Of a DNA stretch of 40,719 nucleotides, positions 27,947 through 34,339 are shown one piece after another (the stretch's first letter is position 1; every line of letters starts with the position of its first letter). Source of the DNA: an alpha proteobacterium SCGC AAA028-D10 (GTDB lineage: Bacteria; Pseudomonadota; Alphaproteobacteria; Pelagibacterales; Pelagibacteraceae); NCBI GenBank assembly GCA_000510845.1, contig AZOF01000008.1, positions 1-40,719 of the forward strand, read 5' to 3'. The position numbers and the translations under genes were made by a program. Below the pieces are notes generated by a model that worked only from the letters and a program-made list of their open reading frames with translations, searched no databases and was not told the origin of the DNA.

Positions 27947-28853
27947 TTTTATTTAAAGGATTATTCTTAAATAAGTTTGATTCTTTAATATATCTTCTAA
28001 CCATTTGTGTTGTTTTATGACCAGTCATATTCATAATACTTTTTTCGTCTGCACCTGAATCTGCGGCAACTGTCGCAAAGCCTGATCTTAAGCTATGTCC
28101 TGAATATTTTTTTGAATCAAATCCAGCTTTTGATAAATAACGTTTAATTAAAAGAGCTACCATTTTATCAGAGATATCAAATATTAACCCTTTTTGTATT
28201 TTAGAAATTTCAATCCATTGTTTTAAAAAAATGACAGGGCAAAAACTTTTTTCCTTAAAATAGGGTATAGCTTTAATCATTCCTTCACCCGATTGATCAG
28301 TTTTAGATCTTTTAATAAAAATTTTTACACCTTCTTTTGTAAACTCAATATCATCTAGATCAATATTTACTAATTCAGACCGTCTAAAGCCTCCAGAAAA
28401 CCCAATTAATATTAAAGCTTTGTCTCTATTTTTTTTTAATTCGTTTGTACTGTTTTTTTCTATAATATTAATTATTTGTCTCAACTCATTAACTAAAATT
28501 GGATTTTTAGATTTTTGGAAGACTCCTTTTTTTCTTTGTATTCCCATTAAATTTTCAATTATTAATGGATGCTTAATATCTATATAATGCCCCTTAAGTT
28601 TATGAATTACACTAATAGACGCTAATCTACGTTTTAGAGTGCTTACTTTTGAATTTAATGAAAGATGAGTTATATAAAATGAAACAATCTTAGGATCCGC
28701 TGGTAATGGTTTTAAATTATTTTTTTTACAGAAATCTACAAAATGATTAAAATCAGATTTATAAGCTCTTATTGTATTTACTGACTTTGATGATCTAATG
28801 TTGTCTAAAGTTTCTAACTCTATAGAACTAAGATCTTTAACTATATTTGACAT
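27936..28853 (-). CDS. Tyrosine recombinase / phage-type integrase
   Basis: Site-specific recombinase. The N-terminal SAM-like core-binding domain is visible (SKSVNTIRAYKSDFNHFVDFCK). The catalytic domain carries the full residue set: Arg in GFSGGFRRSELVNID, Lys in IKRSKTDQSGEG, HSLR in SGHSLRSGF, His in NMTGHKTTQMV, and the nucleophile Tyr in VRRYIKESN. I chose the ATG at 28853 (product MSNIVKDLSS, 305 aa). A GTG at 28898 would add 15 residues translated from a palindrome and unlike the family. A GGAA lies 6 nt before the ATG inside the palindrome arm. No tRNA or phage structural genes adjoin it, so its element is either small or decayed. Confidence 0.9.
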   Translation of the reverse strand: MSNIVKDLSSIELETLDNIRSSKSVNTIRAYKSDFNHFVDFCKKNNLKPLPADPKIVSFYITHLSLNSKVSTLKRRLASISVIHKLKGHYIDIKHPLIIENLMGIQRKKGVFQKSKNPILVNELRQIINIIEKNSTNELKKNRDKALILIGFSGGFRRSELVNIDLDDIEFTKEGVKIFIKRSKTDQSGEGMIKAIPYFKEKSFCPVIFLKQWIEISKIQKGLIFDISDKMVALLIKRYLSKAGFDSKKYSGHSLRSGFATVAADSGADEKSIMNMTGHKTTQMVRRYIKESNLFKNNPLNKINL

Positions 28854-28857
28854 AAAT

Positions 28858-28882
28858 TTCCGATAACCATTAATTATCGGAA
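28858..28882. repeat. Palindrome at the integrase start (9-bp arms, 7-bp spacer)
   Basis: TTCCGATAA at 28858-28866, spacer CCATTAA, and TTATCGGAA at 28874-28882 form a perfect 9-bp inverted repeat. It ends 4 nt upstream of the chosen integrase ATG. The geometry (inverted arms around a 7-bp centre) is what a tyrosine-recombinase core site looks like, but it equally fits an autorepressor operator or an mRNA hairpin that hides the ribosome binding site. Confidence 0.75.
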
Positions 28883-28941
28883 CTATTAATACAACCACAA
28901 ATTGATGTCAATATCTCTCAAAACAGTTATTTATCATTATA

Positions 28942-29313
28942 ATGCTACTAAAATTCGATAACTTTGAACTTAAGCTTAATCTAGATAACTCTCAAACAGC
29001 ACTCAAATTAGCCAAATTAAGCTCATTTAAGGCTCAAATTAACACCTGGGGCGAAGAGATATACTTCGAGACAGTCAATCTAGGCATTAAACCCGATAAA
29101 AATGCTAGAGATATAGTCACTTTTGGCGAAGTTGCTTATTGGTGCGAAGGCAATTCAATAGCAATTGGCTTTGGAAAAACGCCAGTTTCCATTGATAATG
29201 AGATAAGACTAGTCTCAAAAGTCAATGTTTTCGCTACTTTTAGCACATCCACAAAAATACTTAATAATCTTAAAAAGCTAAATAATAATGATAAATTAAG
29301 TATCATAATTTAA
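28942..29313 (+). CDS. Cyclophilin-like fold protein (TM1367 / DUF369 type)
   Basis: Resembles the small cyclophilin-like family typified by TM1367. The matching pattern is TWGEEIYFETVNLG in the middle, then VTFGEVAYWCEGNSIAIGFGKTPVS and KVNVFATF near the C-terminus. The 123 residues match the family. These proteins share the cyclophilin barrel but usually lack the peptidyl-prolyl isomerase active site; the function is not known. It lies divergent from the integrase with an 88-bp spacer. A TATAAT overlaps the ATG (28938-28943) but has no -35 and cannot serve this start. Whether it belongs to the integrase element or to the core genome is unclear. Confidence 0.78.
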   Translation: MLLKFDNFELKLNLDNSQTALKLAKLSSFKAQINTWGEEIYFETVNLGIKPDKNARDIVTFGEVAYWCEGNSIAIGFGKTPVSIDNEIRLVSKVNVFATFSTSTKILNNLKKLNNNDKLSIII

Positions 29314-29397
29314 GTAATTAGATTTATATAAAAAGATATATAAAACATATATTTAGTTATAATACTTAAAGTATCGCTTTATATTATAGTAACTGTT

Positions 29398-29913
29398 TTA
29401 ATACATATAATAATAATATCTTTTTGGCTTTTCTATCCTCCATTCTTGAGTGCTGCCTAATCTACCCTTATTGATAGGCTCAAAAGGGTTAACCCAACCT
29501 CCATAAATAGACCAATCTTTCTTAGGTGTTGTGAAGTTAAATTTAATCTCTTTCTTCTTTAACTTTTCACGCTCCTTTTCAAGTTGAGCCTCACGTTCAG
29601 CTTCACGCTTCTTTTGGTAAGCATATAAATCATCGTAAGGAGTATCAATCTTTTTAACTTCATCCTTTGATTCAGTGAATTCAAAGAGAGGTTTTTTAGC
29701 TTTTTTTCCAGTCATTGATTCATACAAAGCAGGATCGTTAACTTCCAAATAAGGTCCCCATTTTTCAATTAATTGATTATGAGTATCTTTTATGAGCTGA
29801 TTAAAAGTTGGCTTTGTTTTGACACGACCACTACTTTTATAGCGCGGATTAGAGAGAAAAGTCCTTTTATTTCGCGCATAATAGCTGATTTTAGATACAG
29901 ATATATTTCTCAT
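29398..29913 (-). CDS. Hypothetical protein with charged coiled coil
   Basis: Not recognised. The 171-residue product begins with a basic, serine/arginine-rich stretch (ISVSKISYYARNKRTFLSNPRYKSSGR). It has a central EKWGPYLEVNDPALYESMTGKK segment, then a highly charged helix rich in Lys/Glu/Arg (about residues 100-130, likely coiled coil), and ends with an aromatic tail KPKRYYYYMY. No signal peptide or membrane helix. A strong Shine-Dalgarno (AGGAGG) sits just upstream of the ATG, and the ATGA junction overlaps the upstream gene by 4 nt, so the two are translated as a pair. A phage or mobile-element origin is possible; no homologue is recalled. Confidence 0.65.
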   Translation of the reverse strand: MRNISVSKISYYARNKRTFLSNPRYKSSGRVKTKPTFNQLIKDTHNQLIEKWGPYLEVNDPALYESMTGKKAKKPLFEFTESKDEVKKIDTPYDDLYAYQKKREAEREAQLEKEREKLKKKEIKFNFTTPKKDWSIYGGWVNPFEPINKGRLGSTQEWRIEKPKRYYYYMY

Positions 29914-30479
29914 TTTTTTCCTCCTTTTCTTCTTCTTTTTTGTACTTTTAAAAGAAGATCTTCAAACAATTGAACTCTGCTAATTAATCTTCCTTCAATT
30001 GTATTCAGTTTCAACAAAGAACTTCCGGCATTGGAATCTCTTGTGAATGCCACACCAATTAAGGATTGATTTTTTAGGACTTTATTCTGATCATCTTTTT
30101 TAAAATCAGAATGAGTTATTTTATTTGAGGCTTTGGGTTTGTAAGTATCTGCATCATATTCTAGAATTTCATTTCCATAAATTCCTGTTTCAATGACACC
30201 TACCCTCCTTAATCTCCATAATAACTCTGCAAGCTTTATGAAAATTTCCTCCTCGTACGCTCCGAACGGTTCGTACACATTAAACATGCTATTTTTAAAA
30301 GTATTAAATTCTTCAATACTTTCGCCAATAATCACATGTTTTTCTGCTGTTAAGCCATGAGTTAAAGCGTTGCCACTAACCTTCTCTTTTCCAGATACAG
30401 TTCTAGGGCCGGTGCTCTTCTTGGCATTTTCTCTATTAGCTCTAACTTTATTGTTAGAGATTATTTTTAGTTTCGGCAT
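29910..30479 (-). CDS. KSTGPRT-motif protein of unknown function
   Basis: The N-terminus (MPKLKIISNNKVRANRENAKKSTGPRT, then SGKEKVSGNALTHGLTA) matches a widespread bacterial family of hypothetical proteins whose hallmark is N-x-x-KSTGPRT-x-x-GK-x(5)-NAL-x-HGL. No function is established. The middle and end are helical, with a basic C-terminus (KVQKRRRKGGKK) that could contact nucleic acid. The start is ATG 30479, with a very good ribosome site (AGGAG, 6 nt spacing); an upstream in-frame start at 30566 adds 29 residues unlike the family. Base composition around 30361-30540 is clearly richer in G+C than the core genes. First gene of a two-gene operon. Confidence 0.72.
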   Translation of the reverse strand: MPKLKIISNNKVRANRENAKKSTGPRTVSGKEKVSGNALTHGLTAEKHVIIGESIEEFNTFKNSMFNVYEPFGAYEEEIFIKLAELLWRLRRVGVIETGIYGNEILEYDADTYKPKASNKITHSDFKKDDQNKVLKNQSLIGVAFTRDSNAGSSLLKLNTIEGRLISRVQLFEDLLLKVQKRRRKGGKK

Positions 30480-30592
30480 AGTTTCTCCTATAAAAATTAG
30501 ATCCAAACGCGCAACACACATGGCTAACGCTTTCGCGATCAAAATATTTAGTAATTTATGAGCCACCAGAAACTGGCAAAAATTTAAGGCCG

Positions 30593-30612
30593 CATAGTTT
30601 GGAGTAACTATG
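30593..30612. repeat. Inverted repeat CATAGTT-N6-AACTATG
   Basis: Perfect 7-bp arms (30593-30599 and 30606-30612) around the 6-nt centre TGGAGT. The right arm overlaps a tandem GTAACT repeat. It could be a hairpin, an operator or a recombinase core-type site. Confidence 0.55.
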
Positions 30613-30620
30613 TAACTAAA

Positions 30621-30637
30621 GCTAAAAATATTTTAGC
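30621..30637. repeat. Inverted repeat GCTAAAA-ATA-TTTTAGC
   Basis: Perfect 7-bp arms with a 3-nt loop, 8 nt after the preceding inverted repeat. No T-run follows on either strand, so a Rho-independent terminator is unlikely; protein binding or RNA structure is more plausible. Confidence 0.5.
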
Positions 30638-30734
30638 AATACACACATGATAAGCCGCTGACTACCTCTGTGTCAACACCATCAAAAAGTCTTAATTTTC
30701 AATGATAATTTCAAATATCATATAGGATTTTATA

Positions 30735-30762
30735 GCATGAAATATTTATCTTAAAATAAATT
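30735..30762. repeat. 28-bp element, copy 1 (downstream of the LytTR gene)
   Basis: Matches 32612-32639 at 25 of 28 positions; the three differences are all transitions. The core TTATCTTAAAATAA is a near-palindrome (6 of 7 pairs). This copy lies about 75 nt past the LytTR stop and about 256 nt upstream of the KSTGPRT start. Confidence 0.6.
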
Positions 30763-30836
30763 GATGAACTAAAAAATAATAAAAACTTTTTTAGAATGAC
30801 TTTTTTATAGCTTTAATAACTCTAATTCCTATTTTG

Positions 30837-31685
30837 CTATTTCATAAAGATCAGATTTTTTCTTAAGAAATTTTTTACTAAGGATAATCTTCTTCGACTT
30901 ACGGGAATAGATTTACCATTCGACAACATCAAAACATTTTGTAATTTTTTCTTTATAATTTTCTCAATATATTTGAGGTTAACCCAAAAAGAACGATGTG
31001 TTTGAATTCCAATTAAGTCTACTGGTAATTCTGAAATTGCATCTTTTAAGTTATGTAAAATTAGTATTTCACCTTTTAACGTAACAACTCTGATGTAATG
31101 CAACTCTGACATTAAATAAATGATGTCTGTACCAATTTTATCAGAGAATTTAGCTAAAAATTCATTTTTGCTTACAGAATCAAATTGTTTTCCATAATTT
31201 GGAGTTTGTTCAGATGGTATTAGCTTAACTTGTTCGACAGCTGGTATTTTTGAAAAATTAAAATTTAATATTCTAGGCGCATTAATTGCTACCCAAGTTA
31301 AAATTGCTGTAGGGAAAAGACTACCTATTTCATTAATAACAATCGTATAACTTTCTGATAGGTTTCTAAATTTTGACCAGTCATCAAGACCAGTTACGTA
31401 ATCAATTGCTAGACCAAAAGGAAGAAAGAAAAAACATCCGATTAATCCGGAAAGTAATATTTTATACCAATCATTGAGGTGATCAAAAATCTGTATTTTC
31501 TGAAGTTTTATGTGAATAATAATAAAAGTAGGAACTAGTATACTAATTTGAACAGTCCATATTAAAAGTCGTAATCCAAAATCAACACCTAGGGTGCCTG
31601 CTGGATTAAGAAGTGTGAAGAGTAATATTAAAAAAACACTTACCCAAAAAAAATATTTTTGAGTTGATCTATTATTAATAATCAT
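30837..31685 (-). CDS. Membrane-anchored LytTR-domain transcriptional regulator
   Basis: The N-terminal half has four hydrophobic helices (about residues 11-28, 38-58, 74-98 and 118-142). The C-terminal ~100 residues form a LytTR DNA-binding domain: IYLMSELHYIRVVTLKGEILILHNLKDAISELP, then GIQTHRSFWVNLKYIEKI and MLSNGKSIPVSRRRLSLVKNFL. No response-regulator receiver domain is present, so the membrane part probably senses the signal. Known LytTR domains bind direct-repeat DNA as dimers. It lies downstream of the beta-barrel gene on the same strand, 156 nt away, with a 6-bp inverted repeat just before its start codon. It may control that barrel gene (inference). Confidence 0.87.
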   Translation of the reverse strand: MIINNRSTQKYFFWVSVFLILLFTLLNPAGTLGVDFGLRLLIWTVQISILVPTFIIIHIKLQKIQIFDHLNDWYKILLSGLIGCFFFLPFGLAIDYVTGLDDWSKFRNLSESYTIVINEIGSLFPTAILTWVAINAPRILNFNFSKIPAVEQVKLIPSEQTPNYGKQFDSVSKNEFLAKFSDKIGTDIIYLMSELHYIRVVTLKGEILILHNLKDAISELPVDLIGIQTHRSFWVNLKYIEKIIKKKLQNVLMLSNGKSIPVSRRRLSLVKNFLRKNLIFMK

Positions 31686-31693
31686 TGTATTTC

Positions 31694-31708
31694 AAGCTCA
31701 CAGAGCTT
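31694..31708. repeat. Small palindrome upstream of the LytTR gene
   Basis: AAGCTC (31694-31699), ACA, GAGCTT (31703-31708): perfect 6-bp arms with a 3-nt centre, 8 nt before the LytTR start codon on the minus strand. On the mRNA it would form a tight hairpin covering the only GAG that could act as ribosome site. Operator or translation control are both possible. Confidence 0.5.
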
Positions 31709-31841
31709 AATAAACATGAATGTAATTTTAACCGATAAATAAGACTAAATACATTATTTTATTAAACCCAAAAAACTGTAAGTAAACTAGAGGAAATCCC
31801 GCCATAAAAAATCTTACTACAGCGCCTTACAAACTATCAAA

Positions 31842-32504
31842 TTAAAATTTATAGCTCAGTCCAATTGCTAAGGATAAAGGATCATAATCTACGTTTCTGA
31901 GTTCTCCAGAACCATTTTCTCTTTTCAGATTAATACTATCTACTCGTACATAACGAAGACCTGCGTCAAGATCAATTTTTTTTGTCAGAGTGTATGTAAT
32001 GCCTGTCATAAACTGATATGCCATTTCATTATTTTTGGAATATGAATATTCAACTCCTCCATTTACTAAATCTAAATCAATTTCCTGTACATAGCCCAAA
32101 CCTGCACCAATGTAAGGACGTAAATTAGTTTGAGGTATAGTGTCAAAAGTATACTTACCATTTACAAAGAAAATATTTGATGCAAAATTTCCATCATTAA
32201 AACTAGTTCCATTGGAGAAATTAGTTTTTGAATCATTTGATCTATAATCCCATGCAAGTTCAACTGAAAGATTGTTGGTGTAATTGTAACCCACTGAGCC
32301 TCCAGCCATAAAACCATTATCATTATTAATTGTCCCAGTAGCCCCAGCAGTTACACCAGGAACGCCTGTCTGCTCAATAGATTGATCACCCATAGTAGAT
32401 ATTCCACCATAAAGTTTTACGGACCATTTGCCTGTATCGTCAGCAAATGCAACATTAGAAATTAGTGCTGAAATAGTTAAGATTATCCCAATTTTTTTTA
32501 ACAT
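31842..32504 (-). CDS. Outer-membrane beta-barrel protein (OMP_b-brl type)
   Basis: Small eight-strand-type outer-membrane barrel. A signal peptide is evident (MLKKIGIILTISALISNVAFA, cut before DDTGKW). Alternating strands follow, with WSVKLYGGIS, GFMAGGSVGYNYTNNLSVELAWDYRS and LRPYIGAGLGYVQE. The C-terminus LSLAIGLSYKF ends in the phenylalanine needed for BAM insertion. The 220 residues fit OmpA-membrane-domain or OmpX-like porins; it has no peptidoglycan-binding domain. The role is unknown. It is upstream of, and on the same strand as, the LytTR regulator; one copy of the 28-bp element lies about 108-135 nt before its start. Confidence 0.85.
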   Translation of the reverse strand: MLKKIGIILTISALISNVAFADDTGKWSVKLYGGISTMGDQSIEQTGVPGVTAGATGTINNDNGFMAGGSVGYNYTNNLSVELAWDYRSNDSKTNFSNGTSFNDGNFASNIFFVNGKYTFDTIPQTNLRPYIGAGLGYVQEIDLDLVNGGVEYSYSKNNEMAYQFMTGITYTLTKKIDLDAGLRYVRVDSINLKRENGSGELRNVDYDPLSLAIGLSYKF

Positions 32505-32611
32505 TAATATAGTTCTTTTAAATTATTAAAATCCAAATTAATGCTAAAGGTTGGAGAAGACAATTCGAAATGCACTAATGGTCAAAGATTTGCACCAACG
32601 GACATGTGTAG

Positions 32612-32639
32612 GTATAAAATACTTATCTTAAAATAAATT
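32612..32639. repeat. 28-bp element, copy 2 (upstream of the beta-barrel gene)
   Basis: Second copy of the element at 30735-30762, same orientation, 25 of 28 identical, centred about 120 nt upstream of the outer-membrane protein ATG. The two copies bracket the barrel gene and the LytTR gene, 1877 bp apart. A TATACC (minus strand, 32611-32616) at its edge could act as a weak -10 for the barrel gene. Confidence 0.6.
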
Positions 32640-32699
32640 TAAGAATATATGGACTATTACCTTTAGTGGGTGTGGAGAACTTTTGTCAATTCCTGGTAA

Positions 32700-33302
32700 T
32701 TATTTTAACTCACCTACCGCTCCGACTGAAATTATAAATTTCATGGCATCTTCAAAATTCATATTTAAGAAAATTATATCTTTTTTTGGAACTAAAATTA
32801 AAAATCCGCTAGTTGGGTTTGGAGTTGTCGGTATAAAAACACTAGTTAAATTATCACTAATCTTTGGTGATATAGGCTTTGTAGTTTCATTAGTTGCAAA
32901 GCCAACTGCCCAAGCTCCTGGTTTTGGAAATTCAATAAGAACAACTTTTTTACTTGTAGATCCTTCGTCTTGGAAACTTTTTGTAAATTGAGTAACTCCT
33001 GAATAAATTGAGCGAACTATAGGTATTCTTTCTAGTAAATTTTTACCTAACAATAAGAATTGTTTTCCAAAATAAGTTAAAGAAATCATCCCAATAAAAG
33101 TAGTAATAATAAGTGCTATTAAGATTTCTAATCCTGGTATTTGAAAAGGGAGATATTTGTTTGGATTTAAAGCATCTGGCACTATCTTTGAGAAAAGATC
33201 GATGACAACAACTGTTAAGTATACAGTTATAAATATCGGTATTAATGTAATTATACCTGCTAAAAAATAGTTTCTGAGCTTTGTAATTATTGATGATTTC
33301 AT
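32700..33302 (-). CDS. DUF502 family membrane protein
   Basis: Inner-membrane protein of the DUF502 family, common in proteobacteria and of unknown function. The N-terminal LRNYFLAGIITLIPIFITVYLTVVVIDLF matches the family start. A second helix pair follows (IPGLEILIALIITTFIGMISL). The soluble part has ERIPIVRSIYSGVTQFTKSFQ and FPKPGAWAVGFATNET, both typical. The C-terminus holds VFIPTTPNPTSGFLILVPKKDI, also diagnostic. The 200 residues are normal. In alphaproteobacteria it is often near recG. It is divergent from the M48 peptidase. Confidence 0.9.
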   Translation of the reverse strand: MKSSIITKLRNYFLAGIITLIPIFITVYLTVVVIDLFSKIVPDALNPNKYLPFQIPGLEILIALIITTFIGMISLTYFGKQFLLLGKNLLERIPIVRSIYSGVTQFTKSFQDEGSTSKKVVLIEFPKPGAWAVGFATNETTKPISPKISDNLTSVFIPTTPNPTSGFLILVPKKDIIFLNMNFEDAMKFIISVGAVGELK

Positions 33303-33364
33303 GATAAACTAATTACAAATAACATTTTGTTGTCTTAATTCACAAGTAAAATATTTAAAATTTA

Positions 33365-34198
33365 ATGAATATAAATAGAAGAGATTTTTTATCCCTAACC
33401 ACTTGTTGTTGTGGGGGGTTTTTATTAGCAGGTTGTTCTACTGCTCCAATTACAGGACGCCAACAATTTACAATATTGCCTGAGTCTATGATTAATAGCC
33501 AAGCTATTGGTGCATACAAACAAGTTAAAGAAAAAGCCAAATTAATCACAGAGAAGGATCAGTTAGATCCAATTATTTCTGTTGGTCAAAGAATTGAAAA
33601 AGCAATTAAACATTATTTTAAGAGTAAAAATTTAAAAGATCCGACAGAAAATTATGACTGGGAATATATTTTAATAAATGATCCAAAAACTTTAAATGCG
33701 TGGTGCATGCCGGGCGGTAAAATTGCATTTTATTCTGGAATATTAGAGGTAACAAAAGATGAAAACGGATTAGCAGCTGTGATGGGTCATGAGATTGCAC
33801 ATGCCGTTGCAAGACATTCTCTTGAAAGAGCAAGCGCTGCTCTTGCTGTAAATGTTGGTACATTAGCAGCAGATATTGCATTAGGTGGAGCAATTTCTAG
33901 AACGAGAAATACTGTTGGTCAAACAACTGGAATGGATGTCGTGCAACTTGGAATTTTTAATCCATTTAGTAGATATCAAGAGTCTGAAGCTGATTACCTT
34001 GGTGTCATATTTGCAAATTTAGCAGGTTACGATCCATCTGGTGCAGTTCAGTTATGGGAGCGAATGCAGGAGAAAATGAAAGGAAAAGAGCCACCACAAT
34101 TTCTAAGCACCCACCCTTCTTCTGGTAACAGAATAAATGATCTAAGATTATTAATACCTAAAGTGAAAATTGAGTATCCTAAAATACAAAATCTCTAA
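33365..34198 (+). CDS. M48-family metallopeptidase, predicted Tat-exported lipoprotein
   Basis: Zinc endopeptidase of the M48 (LoiP/YggG-like) group, periplasmic quality control in known members. The zinc motif is His142-Glu143-Ile-Ala-His146 (MGHEIAHAVARHSLE); the third ligand lies in RYQESEADYLGV. The N-terminus NRRDFLSLTTCCCGGFLLAGC combines a twin-arginine motif (RRDFL, residues 5-9) with a lipobox ending at Cys24. This predicts Tat-dependent export and lipid anchoring. A conserved STAPITGRQQF follows the lipid cysteine, as in family members. The 277 residues are normal. It is convergent with tRNA-Lys. Confidence 0.92.
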   Translation: MNINRRDFLSLTTCCCGGFLLAGCSTAPITGRQQFTILPESMINSQAIGAYKQVKEKAKLITEKDQLDPIISVGQRIEKAIKHYFKSKNLKDPTENYDWEYILINDPKTLNAWCMPGGKIAFYSGILEVTKDENGLAAVMGHEIAHAVARHSLERASAALAVNVGTLAADIALGGAISRTRNTVGQTTGMDVVQLGIFNPFSRYQESEADYLGVIFANLAGYDPSGAVQLWERMQEKMKGKEPPQFLSTHPSSGNRINDLRLLIPKVKIEYPKIQNL

Positions 34199-34216
34199 TT
34201 TTTAAAATACAATAAA

Positions 34217-34292
<76 letters not shown>

Positions 34293-34339
34293 ATTAATGC
34301 AAGGTTTTATATAGTTTAAACTGCATCTGAAAGCAATTT

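Larger units (their letters stand above)
30511..30659. repeat. Imperfect direct repeat pair flanking two hairpins
   Basis: 30511-30531 and 30636-30659 share the ordered blocks GCAA, CACACATG, TAA and CGCT with small indels. On the minus strand each reads roughly AGCG..TTA..CATGTGTG..TTGC. The copies lie about 125 bp apart, one shortly upstream of the KSTGPRT gene start. This suggests two binding sites for one protein or the remains of a duplication. Chance similarity is possible. Confidence 0.4.
30480..30836. other. Gene-free stretch rich in inverted and direct repeats
   Basis: I find no convincing coding sequence in these 357 bases between the KSTGPRT gene and the LytTR gene. The part nearest the KSTGPRT gene is G+C-rich for this genome and holds two inverted repeats, a short tandem repeat (GTAACT-AT-GTAACT, 30604-30617) and a pair of imperfect direct repeats (30511-30531, 30636-30659). 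The part near the LytTR gene is AT-rich and holds one copy of a 28-bp element repeated near 32.6 kb. It may contain the promoter and operators of the KSTGPRT operon, a recombination site, or a decayed gene. Confidence 0.6.

Noticed and set aside
28854..28898. GTG start that would lengthen the integrase by 15 residues
   Set aside because: The extension is translated from the palindrome and ends before the first family-like residues. The ATG at 28853 gives a normal N-terminus.
28938..28943. TATAAT in front of the cyclophilin-like gene
   Set aside because: It overlaps the start codon and has no -35 at the right distance. Transcription from it would start inside the gene, whose N-terminus already matches the family.
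30480..30566. Upstream in-frame start for the KSTGPRT gene (29 extra residues)
   Set aside because: The extra segment is unlike the family, and the ATG at 30479 has a near-perfect AGGAG at proper spacing. The extension also covers one of the direct repeats.
30500..30700. Possible tmRNA, tRNA fragment or other known structured RNA in the gene-free stretch
   Set aside because: I looked on both strands for a tRNA-like acceptor/T-arm and a tag ORF and found none. Only hairpins and repeats can be supported.
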